Below, one piece after another: positions 27,800 through 38,009 of a DNA stretch of 38,668 nt. The position numbers and the translations under genes were made by a program. The notes beneath the pieces are model-generated. The model was not told where the DNA came from, did not search any database, and saw nothing but the letters and a program-made list of their open reading frames with translations. The DNA comes from Pseudomonadota bacterium (GTDB taxonomy: Bacteria > Pseudomonadota > Alphaproteobacteria > Acetobacterales > Acetobacteraceae): positions 16,240 to 54,907 of the forward strand of contig JABBOH010000030.1 of the NCBI GenBank assembly GCA_019351895.1, written 5' to 3'. Each line of letters opens with the position of its first letter. Position 1 is the first letter of the stretch.

Positions 27800-28069
27800 T
27801 CAGGGATGCGAATACATATTGACGAGATTTCCGTCCGGATCACGAAAGACGATGGCGCGGGCGCCCCAAGGCATTACCTTCGGTGGCATCACCCAATCGC
27901 TCACGCTCTCCTGCAACCGATCATATTCAGCATCGACGTTTTCGACTTCGAAATCGAGGATCACGGAACGATTGGCCGCCGCTTCGGCGACGCCTGGCTA
28001 ATGGTTTCGTAGAATCGAGTCAGCTTCGACAGGATCGGTGGTGACCAGTCGGGTTTGCTTGAGAGTCAT
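27800..28069 (-). pseudogene. Broken VOC/glyoxalase-superfamily gene
   Basis: Read on the minus strand, the start matches VOC proteins (MTLKQTRLVTTDPVEAD), but the frame stops after 23 codons at 27998. Reading on in a second frame gives RFYETIS, the expected continuation. Then a third frame gives the conserved C-terminal half (EAAANRSVILDFEVENVDAE, PWGARAIVFRDPDGNLVNMY) ending at the stop 27800-27802. The first break fits a 2-base deletion near 28020. The second is a deletion that removes roughly 30-40 residues of the middle. Intact relatives are about 130 residues. The 5' end faces the divergent tetR. Confidence 0.8.
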
Positions 28070-28087
28070 GGTAACGTCTCCGAGAAT

Positions 28088-28128
28088 GCCGTAGCCTGTA
28101 TCTAAGCTACGGCACCGTATCGTAGCTA
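28088..28128. promoter_or_regulatory. Nested palindrome and direct repeat between VOC pseudogene and tetR (candidate TetR operator)
   Basis: GCCGTAGC (28088-28095) and its exact reverse complement GCTACGGC (28106-28113) form a 26-base palindrome with a 10-base spacer. Overlapping this, GTATC-N3-GCTA occurs at 28098-28109 and again at 28117-28128, 19 bases apart. Lying between the two divergent 5' ends, it is the natural place for autoregulation by the adjacent TetR protein. Confidence 0.6.
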
Positions 28129-28148
28129 TCCACAGGGAGTCAAGCGGA

Positions 28149-28766
28149 GTGTCCACCAAATCCCGCAGCGCGGGGGAGCCAGCCGAAGGACCGGAGCCGC
28201 TACGGCGTTCCAAGGAGGCCGTGAAGGCGGCGAGCTTGGCCGCGGCCTACGAATTGCTGACAGAGTTCGGACTAAGCGGCGTCAGCGTGGACGAAGTGGC
28301 TCGGCGCTCGGGCGTCGCCAAAACTACGATCTACCGACACTGGCCATCGCGCACGGCCCTGTTATTCGATGCCGTGATGCAATTCGCCCCTCGGCTTCAG
28401 ACGCCCAACACGGGCAGTCTTCGGGGCGACCTGACCTCGTTGGCGCTGGGCTTGGCGCAGCGCTTGCAAACAGGCCGGTGGTCGTCGGCGATGCCCTCGA
28501 TCGTTGACGCGGCCGAGCGCGACACGGAGGTCGCTGAGTTTCAGTCGCGCACTCATGCTGGTATGATGTCGGGGTTCGGCGCGATTGCGGCGCGGGCGCA
28601 AGCGCGCGGCGAACTGGACCAGAAACTGGATGTATCCGAACTTACGGCGGCGATCGCCGGGCCGCTCTTTTATCGGCGGTGGTTTTCGCGGCAAGAGCTT
28701 GATGAGGCGTTTGTTCGTGGCGTGGTCGAAAGGGCCCTCGTCTGGGATTGCAGCAGCCACGGATAG
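28149..28766 (+). CDS. TetR/AcrR-family transcriptional regulator
   Basis: 205 residues from the GTG at 28149 (the preceding GGAG is very close). N-terminal TetR helix-turn-helix at about 40-70: LSGVSVDEVARRSGVAKTTI then YRHWPSRTALL. The C-terminal ligand/dimer domain resembles TetR_C_11-type regulators (AIAARAQARGELDQKLD, then GPLFYRRWF). Divergent from the VOC pseudogene with an operator-like region between. Likely represses its own promoter and the leftward genes; the ligand is unknown. Confidence 0.9.
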   Translation: MSTKSRSAGEPAEGPEPLRRSKEAVKAASLAAAYELLTEFGLSGVSVDEVARRSGVAKTTIYRHWPSRTALLFDAVMQFAPRLQTPNTGSLRGDLTSLALGLAQRLQTGRWSSAMPSIVDAAERDTEVAEFQSRTHAGMMSGFGAIAARAQARGELDQKLDVSELTAAIAGPLFYRRWFSRQELDEAFVRGVVERALVWDCSSHG

Positions 28767-28801
28767 GTCCAGCTTGAACTTCGGCTAGTGGTTGGCCGCA
28801 A

Positions 28802-28946
28802 GCCCCCCTGGAGAGCTATGCCGATCGCATCCAGCGGCGAAGTAGCTACCAGATCCGTCGCACGCGCTTCGAAAAGCACGACGCCCACTACCTTGCCCTC
28901 GTAAAACGCCGCCAGCCGAATCTGGATGTGGTTTATGAGCGGTGAC
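28802..28946 (+). mobile_element. Degraded C-terminal remnant of an IS5-type transposase
   Basis: In one frame from 28802 the sequence reads APLESYADRIQRR, SSYQIRRTRFEKHDAHYLAL and VK. It then shifts by one base near 28907 to AASRIWMWFMSGD. This resembles the conserved C-terminus of IS5-family DDE transposases (RRIATRYDKxAxNYLAxVxLASIRIWL). There is no start, no DDE core and no visible terminal inverted repeat. The remnant abuts the stop codon of the thrE-like gene. Assignment is by pattern recognition and is moderately sure. Confidence 0.55.
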
Positions 28947-30260
28947 CTAAAGCTTCCTGGGCGGCGCGAGGCCGGCGCGCGGTGCGGCCAATGCCAGCGG
29001 AGCCGCGATGCCGATGGTGATGGCCGCCGCGATCAGCACGACGGTCACGGCGAGGCCGGCCGTCGCGTCCACCAATCCCGGCGGCGGCAGGGCGCCCGCG
29101 CTCGCTATCTGCAACGCCCCCGCGACCGTCCGGAAACCATAGACCCCAGGGATCATTGCAACCACGCCGGGAAAAGCGAAGGTCGCCGCCGGGGCCCGAA
29201 GGCGCTGCGCGAAGATGGTCGCGAGACCCGCTGCGACAAAGGCGCCCACCAAAGTGCCGGTGACGATGTCGAGGCCGAAATGCATGCAGATCGCGCGCAC
29301 CGTATGGCTCCCGAGGCCGCAGAGGGCGCAGGCCCAGGCGAGGTGCCAGGGCACGCTGAACAGGAAGACGAAGCCGAGGGCGGCGAGCGCTGCGAAGACC
29401 GCATCCTCGGCCAGCGGCACTGTCTGCGTCACCATGGTGAGCGGCAGCGCGACACCCGACACCAGCGCCGCCACCTCCAGCCCCAGCCCGATGGCGGCGA
29501 TGACGAACAGGGCGAAGCCGATGCGCGCCAAGCCGGTGCTGGCGTGGTTGCGGATCATGTCCTGCACGCCGTTGATGAGGGGCACGCCCGGCACGATCAC
29601 CATGCCCGGCGCCACGAGGCAGAGGGCCGCTGTCGTGCTGCCGAGAAGTCGCGCGCCGATGCCGCCGAGAAGGCCGCTGACGCAGGCAGTGCCGAAGGCG
29701 ACGATCACTGGGCTGAAACCCCGCCGCCCGAGATCCTGCCGCACCCGCGTCCCGAGCGTGACCGCGACCCAGCAGATGAAGAAGGCCGCCCAGTCGCCGC
29801 CGAACAACCGGCTGAGCGATGCCGCGGTGAGGCCGATGGCGGAGGCCACCAGCCAGCGGTTGTAGGCAGGCGGCGCATGCTCCAGCCGGTCCAGCGCCGC
29901 CTGCGCTTGCGGGAGGGCGATCTCCCGGGCCTCGACGCCGTCCAGGATGCGATACGCCTCGGCCAGCGCGCCCATGCCGACATTCATGGCCGGGATGCGG
30001 TTGCCGATTTTGGTCCTGAAACCGCCCGGCCCGACCAGCGTCAGCAGCAGCGCCTCGTAGCTCACCAGCAGATGCGCTTCGTAGCCGAGGGCTGCGGCGA
30101 AGCGGCTGACCGCCTGCTGCACCTGCGCGGTGTCGCCGCCGTTCTGCAGCAGGATGCGGCCGAGCTGCAGGGCGAAATGGGCCACGGCCTCGGCACCTGA
30201 CTTATCGCCGTCCGGCAATGTCCCGAGCGAAGGCTCTGCCGCGTTGGGTGCGAACGGCAT
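28947..30260 (-). CDS. ThrE-like threonine/serine exporter family protein
   Basis: Inner-membrane protein of 437 residues from the ATG at 30260, of the ThrE family (DUF1212 plus DUF3815 halves fused). The N-terminal soluble part has FALQLGRILLQNGGDTAQVQ, with the conserved GG-D motif, and EALLLTL; it resembles a hydrolase-like domain. About ten transmembrane segments follow, including LVAPGMVIVPGVPLINGVQD and FPGVVAMIPGVYGFR, the two duplicated P-G loops of the family. Proposed to export threonine/serine; some relatives carry other substrates. It is the last gene of the minus-strand run. An ATG at 30332 would extend it by 24 residues. Confidence 0.85.
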   Translation of the reverse strand: MPFAPNAAEPSLGTLPDGDKSGAEAVAHFALQLGRILLQNGGDTAQVQQAVSRFAAALGYEAHLLVSYEALLLTLVGPGGFRTKIGNRIPAMNVGMGALAEAYRILDGVEAREIALPQAQAALDRLEHAPPAYNRWLVASAIGLTAASLSRLFGGDWAAFFICWVAVTLGTRVRQDLGRRGFSPVIVAFGTACVSGLLGGIGARLLGSTTAALCLVAPGMVIVPGVPLINGVQDMIRNHASTGLARIGFALFVIAAIGLGLEVAALVSGVALPLTMVTQTVPLAEDAVFAALAALGFVFLFSVPWHLAWACALCGLGSHTVRAICMHFGLDIVTGTLVGAFVAAGLATIFAQRLRAPAATFAFPGVVAMIPGVYGFRTVAGALQIASAGALPPPGLVDATAGLAVTVVLIAAAITIGIAAPLALAAPRAGLAPPRKL

Positions 30261-30412
30261 GGCGGCGCTCAACGGGCGCACCGAGGCTGCTGCCGGACGG
30301 CTCGCGGCGCGCCCGTGCCGAGGCGATCGCACTCGTCCAGTCTAGCCGGCATGGCCTGCTCCCTTGGCGCCGGGCGATCCATAGCAGATCCGGGTCCTCG
30401 GCGCATGGTGGC

Positions 30413-30733
30413 TCAATTCGAGGCCGTGAGCCGCAAACCGATCGCGCCGCCGATGATCGCGAGAAGGCAGCACACCCGGATCACGGTCAGATGCTCGCCG
30501 AGCAGACACACCCCCATCGCGGTCGTGCCGACCGTGCCTATGCCCGTCCAGATCGCATAGCCTGGTCCGAGCGGCAGGGCCTTCAAGGCGAAGCTGAGGG
30601 CCAAGAAGCTCGCGCCCGACACGCCGAGCGTGATCCCTGCCGGGACAAGCTTCGTAAAGCCGTGCGATTCCTTGAGAAAGTAGGACCAGACCGGCTCGCA
30701 AAGCCCTGAGAACACGAGCAAAAGCCAAGCCAT
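30413..30733 (-). CDS. SMR-family transporter, Gdx/SugE type
   Basis: 106 residues, four transmembrane helices, the standard SMR size. The conserved membrane glutamate is Glu13 (SGLCEPVW). HGFTKLVPAGITL, ALPLGPGYAIWTGIGTVGTT and LLGEHLTVIRV match the Gdx/SugE branch, whose members export guanidinium or quaternary ammonium compounds as antiparallel dimers. Which is transported here cannot be told. It starts 16 bases after the CinA-type gene and is probably in the same transcript. Confidence 0.9.
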   Translation of the reverse strand: MAWLLLVFSGLCEPVWSYFLKESHGFTKLVPAGITLGVSGASFLALSFALKALPLGPGYAIWTGIGTVGTTAMGVCLLGEHLTVIRVCCLLAIIGGAIGLRLTASN

Positions 30734-30749
30734 AGCGATGGCCCGGGGT

Positions 30750-31502
30750 CTAGGCCGGTTCGCCCTGGATCGGCGTGAGCCCCAGCCGCTCCATGATCGC
30801 CGTGACCTCCGCCGTCGCCGCCTCGGCCTCTGCGGCGTCGGTGCCTTTGCTCACGATCGCGACGCCGGTCCCCGTCTCGCGCGCGAAGGGATAGCTGCCG
30901 ATGTCGAGCGCGGGATAGCGCTTCTGCACCGCCTCCAGATCGCTCGCGATCGCGCCCTCCAGCAGGCCCATGGCATAGACCGCGCGGGAGACGATGGGCG
31001 CCCCGCCTTCGAGCGTGGGCGCGAGGCACTCGAACATCGACTGCATGATGCGCGGAACGCCCGCCATCACGTGGACATTGCCGATGGTGAAGCCGGGTGC
31101 CGCCGAAACCGGGTTCTCGATCAGCGTCGCGCCGCGCGGCATGGTCGCCATCCGCTGCCGGGCGGCGTTGAACTCGCCCTTGGGATAGCGCGCGTTCATG
31201 ATCGCGAACGCCTCCTCGTTGATCTCCCAGGGCACCCCGAACGCGGCCGAGATGCACTCGCTGGTGATGTCGTCATGGGTCGGTCCGATGCCGCCCGTCG
31301 TGAAGACGTGGTCGAAGGACGCCCGCACCTCGTTCACTGTACGGATGATGGTCTCCGCCACATCGGGGATCACGCGAACCTCGCGCAGGGGGATGCCCAG
31401 GGCGCCGAGGCGGGTCGCCAGGAACTTGATGTTCACGTCCTGGGTGCGGCCCGAGAGGATCTCGTTGCCGATCACCAGCAGGCAGGCGATGGGATTGGGC
31501 AT
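30750..31502 (-). CDS. CinA-type competence/damage-inducible protein, molybdopterin-binding domain only
   Basis: 250 residues. It contains the MoCF_biosynth (MoaB/MogA-like) domain: IGNEILSGRTQDVN at the start, FTTGGIGPTHDDIT at about 67-80 (the molybdopterin/nucleotide loop), and MAGVPRIMQSMFE. The C-terminal nicotinamide-nucleotide amidohydrolase domain of full-length CinA is absent. Likely a nucleotide pyrophosphatase-like function, by family. In the minus-strand run between the GNAT-Nudix fusion (41 bases) and the SMR gene. Confidence 0.88.
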   Translation of the reverse strand: MPNPIACLLVIGNEILSGRTQDVNIKFLATRLGALGIPLREVRVIPDVAETIIRTVNEVRASFDHVFTTGGIGPTHDDITSECISAAFGVPWEINEEAFAIMNARYPKGEFNAARQRMATMPRGATLIENPVSAAPGFTIGNVHVMAGVPRIMQSMFECLAPTLEGGAPIVSRAVYAMGLLEGAIASDLEAVQKRYPALDIGSYPFARETGTGVAIVSKGTDAAEAEAATAEVTAIMERLGLTPIQGEPA

Positions 31503-31543
31503 GTGGCTCGGCCTCGCTTGGTGATCGGATTGAAGTCGCGACG

Positions 31544-32554
31544 TTACAGCAGGTCGCGCAGCATGGGGAGCAGCGGACGGTCGGCCGGCAGAAAAGGATA
31601 GTCGCCCAGAGCCTCGGGCTTGATCCAGCGGATCGTCTGGCCCTCGCGCGGGGCTGGCTTGCCCTGCCAGCGCCGGCAGAGGAACAGCGGCATCAGCAGG
31701 TGAAACCGCTCATAGGCGTGGGAGGCGAAGACAAAGGGCGCGAGGCAGGTGCGCGACACGTCGATGCCAAGTTCCTCGCGCAGTTCCCGCGTCAGCGCGT
31801 CCTCCGGGCTTTCCCCGGCTTCGAGCTTGCCGCCCGGAAATTCCCACAGGCCCGCCATCGCCCTGCCTTCGGGCCGCCGCGCGATCAGCACCTGCCCCTC
31901 GGCGTCGATCAGCACGCAGGCCGCGACCAGTAGCAGCGGCACGCCGCCCGCGGCGGGCGCCGGCAGATCGGGTACGGCCGAAATCTCGCCCCGGCTTGCG
32001 ATGAAGCGCCGCACCGGATGCGTGCCGCCGCCGCGCGACAGGAACACCTCCTGCCCGGCCCCGGTCTCCCGAAAGCCGACCACCTCCAGCACGCGGGCCG
32101 AGGCGGGGTTGTCGGTGGCGACGGTCGCCTCCACCGTATCGAGATCGAGATTGGCGAGCGCCCAGCGCACCACGCGCCCCGCCGCCTCGCGCGCCACGGC
32201 GTGCCCCCAGAAGCGCCTTCCGACCCAGTAGCCGAGCGTCGCCCGCCGCTGTCCCGCCAAAAGCTTGAGCCCCACGGCGCCGACCAGCACCTCATGTCCG
32301 GTCTCGGCGCCCGTAATGGCGAAGTGATAAGCCGCGCCGTCCTGCCGCTGCGCCACCGAATCGGCGATCCACTGGTCGGCCAGCGCGCGCGGATAGGGGA
32401 AAGGCACGCTCTGCAGCGTGCGGCAGACCTCCCAATCGTTCAGGAGCCGATGGAGCTGCTCCGCATCATCAGGGGTCAGCGGCCGCAGCGTGAGCCGTTC
32501 GGTCGTCAGGCGCAGGGATGGCGTCGGCGCGACCTCAGCTTCGATAGCTTCCAT
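31544..32554 (-). CDS. Two-domain fusion: GNAT acetyltransferase plus Nudix (MutT) hydrolase
   Basis: 336 residues from the ATG at 32554, which overlaps argJ by 20 bases; ATGs at 32572 and 32614 are alternatives. N-terminal domain (about 15-170) is GNAT of the RimJ/RimL kind: [19 protein letters not shown], then [19 protein letters not shown] (acetyl-CoA loop) and [16 protein letters not shown]-terminal domain (about 205-336) is Nudix, with a perfect Nudix box G-x5-E-x7-R-E-x2-E-E-x-G-I at about 242-264, and [18 protein letters not shown] like MutT (8-oxo-dGTP hydrolase). No stop or frameshift separates the domains. Position after argJ is the place where a lone mutT is often found in alphaproteobacteria. 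Confidence 0.9.
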   Translation of the reverse strand: MEAIEAEVAPTPSLRLTTERLTLRPLTPDDAEQLHRLLNDWEVCRTLQSVPFPYPRALADQWIADSVAQRQDGAAYHFAITGAETGHEVLVGAVGLKLLAGQRRATLGYWVGRRFWGHAVAREAAGRVVRWALANLDLDTVEATVATDNPASARVLEVVGFRETGAGQEVFLSRGGGTHPVRRFIASRGEISAVPDLPAPAAGGVPLLLVAACVLIDAEGQVLIARRPEGRAMAGLWEFPGGKLEAGESPEDALTRELREELGIDVSRTCLAPFVFASHAYERFHLLMPLFLCRRWQGKPAPREGQTIRWIKPEALGDYPFLPADRPLLPMLRDLL

Positions 32555-33770
32555 TGATGTCGATATATCCATGCGTGAGGTCGCAGGTCCAGACCGTTGC
32601 GGCCCCGTCGCCAAGTCCGATGTCGACGGCGATATCGACCTCCCGCCCCTTCATATGTGTCACGACCGGCCCCTCGTCGTAGCCCGGGACCACGGTCCCG
32701 TTCCGCGCCATCCATGTGCCGCCGACCGCAATCGCCAGCCGGTCGCGGTCCGCGGGCTCGCCCGCCTTGCCGACGGCCATGACGATGCGGCCCCAGTTCG
32801 CGTCCTCGCCCGCGATCGCGGTCTTCACCAGCGGCGAATGGGCGATGGCGAAGGCGATCGCGCGGGCCGATTTGTGGCTCACCGCGCCCTTCACGGCGAT
32901 CCGCACGAGCTTCTGCGCGCCCTCCCCGTCCCGCACCACCTGCAGGGCAAGATCCTGCAGCACTTCGTCGAGCGCCCGGCGGAAATCCCGCAATACGGTG
33001 CCGCCCGTCTCGGGCACCGGCGGATGATCGGCCGCGCCGGTCGCGAAGAGCAGCACCGTGTCGCTGGTCGAGGTGTCGCTATCGACCGTCACCGAGTTGA
33101 ACGTGGGGCCTACGCCCTTCGACAGCATCGCCTGCAGCGCGGCCGCCGGGATGGCGGCGTCCGTCGCGATGAAGCACAGCATCGTCGCCATGTCCGGGGC
33201 GATCATGCCGCTGCCCTTGGCGATGCCGTTGATGGTGACGGTCGCACCACCGATCTTGGCAGAGCGCGTGCTGGCCTTGGGGAAGGTGTCCGTCGTCATG
33301 ATCGCCCGGGCGGCATCCTCCCACCCGTCCTCGGTCAGCGCCTCGGCGAGCGCCGGCAGCGCATCGGTGATGCGCTCGGACGGCAGCACCTCGCCGATGA
33401 CGCCGGTCGAGGCGAGGAACACCTGTCGCGCCGGGCATCCCGCCAGCGCAGCCGCCGCCTTCGCGGTCGTCTTGACGGTGGCCACGCCCGCGCGGCCGGT
33501 GAAGACATTGGCGTTGCCGGCATTGACGACGAGCGCCCGCGCGCGGCCTCCGGCCAACGCATCCCGGCACCAGTCGATCGGCGCGCCGGGGCACTTGTTC
33601 CGGGTGAAAACCCCCGCGACGGTCGTGCCGCGCGGGAAGGTCATCATCATGAGGTCGCGCCGGCCCTTGTAGCGGATGCCGGCCTCGGCCGCGCCGATCC
33701 GCACCCCGGCGATCGGGCCGAGGCGCGGCAGCGGCACCGCGAGCGGCGAGACGCCCGTGATCGTCGCCAT
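32535..33770 (-). CDS. argJ: Bifunctional glutamate N-acetyltransferase/amino-acid acetyltransferase ArgJ
   Basis: Recycles the acetyl group from N-acetylornithine to glutamate in arginine synthesis; some forms also use acetyl-CoA. 411 residues. The self-cleavage site between Ala195 and Thr196 ([10 protein letters not shown]) is intact, with Thr196 the catalytic nucleophile of the beta chain. The conserved [19 protein letters not shown] and [11 protein letters not shown] motifs are present. It begins 9 bases after the parvulin gene stop and overlaps the downstream fusion gene. It is present together with an ArgE-type deacetylase elsewhere in the window. Confidence 0.96.
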   Translation of the reverse strand: MATITGVSPLAVPLPRLGPIAGVRIGAAEAGIRYKGRRDLMMMTFPRGTTVAGVFTRNKCPGAPIDWCRDALAGGRARALVVNAGNANVFTGRAGVATVKTTAKAAAALAGCPARQVFLASTGVIGEVLPSERITDALPALAEALTEDGWEDAARAIMTTDTFPKASTRSAKIGGATVTINGIAKGSGMIAPDMATMLCFIATDAAIPAAALQAMLSKGVGPTFNSVTVDSDTSTSDTVLLFATGAADHPPVPETGGTVLRDFRRALDEVLQDLALQVVRDGEGAQKLVRIAVKGAVSHKSARAIAFAIAHSPLVKTAIAGEDANWGRIVMAVGKAGEPADRDRLAIAVGGTWMARNGTVVPGYDEGPVVTHMKGREVDIAVDIGLGDGAATVWTCDLTHGYIDINGSYRS

Positions 33771-33779
33771 GGGCTCCGG

Positions 33780-34775
33780 CTATTTGCTGGCGGCGGGGGC
33801 CGGCAGCGGCGAGCCGTCAGGCGCGAATTCCTTGATCGTCACCTTGCTGCGCACGCTCTGCAGCAGGTTGTGGATGCCTTCCTGGATCAGCTGATTGCGG
33901 ATCTTGTCGTGCACATCGGCGAGCGTCGGCGGCGGGGAAACCCGATGGCCAAGCACCTGGATCACATGCCAGCCGAACTGGGTGTGCACCGGCGTCTGCG
34001 TGATCTGCCCGTCCTTCATCGAGAAGGCGGCATCGGCGAATTCCGGCACCATGTCGGTCTTCTTGAACCAGCCGAGGTCGCCGCCGTTCACGCTGCCCGG
34101 ATCGGTCGAATACTTCTTCGCGAGCTTCGCGAAATCGGCGCCGTCGTCGAGCTGCTTGATGATGTCCTCGGCCTCTTTCTTGGTCTTCACCAAGATGTGG
34201 CGGGCGTGGACTTCCTCGACGCCGGGCTTGTTGGCGTATTCCTTGTCGTATGCCGCCTTGATCGCGTCCTCGGTGATCTGGGGGCCGACCGTCTTGGTGA
34301 TGAGGGCTGCCTGCAGCACCTGCTCGATGCCGACCTGAATGCGCTGCTGAACACCCGGATCGTTGAGCAGCCCGTCCTTCTTTGCGACGATCGCCATCGC
34401 CTTCTCGTCGACGATCTGGTCGAGCAGGATCGGGTAGAGCTGTTCCGGCGACATGCCCTGGAGCTGCTGCGGCAGATTGCGCGTCATCTCCGACAGCTCG
34501 GCCATGTGGATCGGCTGGCCGTTGACGGTCGCGACAACCGGATTGGGCTGCGCCGGGGCGGCGGCAGCGGATGCCGCGCCAGAGGACGAAGCTGACGAGG
34601 ACGACGCTGACGAGGACGAGGGCGCAGCGCCACCCGAGGGTGCCGACGCGGCGGGCGTGGTGGCGGACGAGGACGTGGCGGGTGCCGCACTCTGCGCCCA
34701 AGCCCCCTGACCAATGAGAGAGAGACAGAGGGCGGTGCTGGCCAGAACGGTCAGCGACAGGCGGGGTGAACGCAT
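33780..34775 (-). CDS. Periplasmic parvulin-type peptidyl-prolyl cis-trans isomerase
   Basis: 331 residues from the ATG at 34775, chosen because it gives a good signal peptide (1-27, ending AWA before Q). Residues 30-75 are a Ser/Ala/Pro low-complexity stretch encoded by GAC/GAG-rich DNA on the plus strand, probably a flexible linker. A SurA/PpiD-like N-domain follows (VVATVNGQPIHMAEL). The parvulin domain covers about 188-280 (EVHARHILVKTKKEAEDI, FAKLAKKYSTDPGS, GGDLGWF, FGWHVIQVLG). A chaperone/isomerase for outer membrane or secreted proteins. First gene of the argJ run and divergent from secA. Confidence 0.92.
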   Translation of the reverse strand: MRSPRLSLTVLASTALCLSLIGQGAWAQSAAPATSSSATTPAASAPSGGAAPSSSSASSSSASSSGAASAAAAPAQPNPVVATVNGQPIHMAELSEMTRNLPQQLQGMSPEQLYPILLDQIVDEKAMAIVAKKDGLLNDPGVQQRIQVGIEQVLQAALITKTVGPQITEDAIKAAYDKEYANKPGVEEVHARHILVKTKKEAEDIIKQLDDGADFAKLAKKYSTDPGSVNGGDLGWFKKTDMVPEFADAAFSMKDGQITQTPVHTQFGWHVIQVLGHRVSPPPTLADVHDKIRNQLIQEGIHNLLQSVRSKVTIKEFAPDGSPLPAPAASK

Positions 34776-35071
34776 GAAAAACCTCAAAACCGGCAGGGGC
34801 CCAAGCGCGGGCTGTTCAGGGCGGCGGAGAATGGCCGAAGAGCTGCCGCACCACAAGAAGGCGACGGTCCCAGGGGACGATCGAAAGCATGACGATTGTG
34901 CGCGGTGCAAGCGGCGCGTTGACCCGGATAACTGCCAGTCCTATCACTGGCGCCCCATCCAGGCTAATGGGCCAAGCTCATGGGCCAGGCTAGTGGGCCC
35001 GTGCTATAGCGGGCGAACCCGCCTGCCGACAGGCCGGGGCTTCCTCCCGGCCCTTCTGACCCAAGGTTGTC
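34776..35071. promoter_or_regulatory. Divergent promoter region between ppi gene and secA, with 13-bp tandem repeats
   Basis: About 296 bases separating two divergent genes, so both promoters should be here. At 34961-34999 are three 13-base units (AGGCTAATGGGCC, AAGCTCATGGGCC, AGGCTAGTGGGCC). Between them and the secA ATG lies GCTATAGC at 35003-35010, whose TATAGC could be a -10. No TTGACA-like -35 is clear. I see no coding potential. Confidence 0.5.
34961..34999. repeat. Three 13-bp tandem repeats upstream of secA
   Basis: Units at 34961-34973, 34974-34986 and 34987-34999 share the core GCT-N-TGGGCC, with one to three differences between units. They end 72 bases before the secA start. Confidence 0.85.
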
Positions 35072-37801
<2,730 letters not shown>

Positions 37802-37807
37802 CGGTGC

Positions 37808-37858
37808 GGCCCTGACATCTGCCTCCCGCTGCCGCGACGAGAAGCAGATGTCGGGGCC
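37808..37858. terminator. Long hairpin after secA
   Basis: Inverted repeat of 15 bp (37808-37822 with 37844-37858), all pairs canonical except one G-T, with a 21-base loop. It begins 6 bases after the secA stop. No T-run follows in either direction, so it is not a textbook intrinsic terminator. It may protect the mRNA end or work with a factor. Nothing else is seen up to 38009. Confidence 0.55.
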
Positions 37859-38009
37859 GAAGCACCACTCGAAGCCCCGTCATTTGGCTGGAGCTTTCGG
37901 ATCTGACGTTCGAGGATGAGTTCGCGGCAGGCGGGACCCAAGCCGCCATGTCGCTCCGCGAGCCCGCTCCCGCGTAGCGCATTGACGCCTGGGGGCGCTC
38001 GCCTCCCTT

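Noticed and set aside
27797-28012. Small plus-strand open frame over the VOC pseudogene
   Set aside because: The minus strand gives clear VOC homology in pieces; the plus-strand peptide has no recognisable features.
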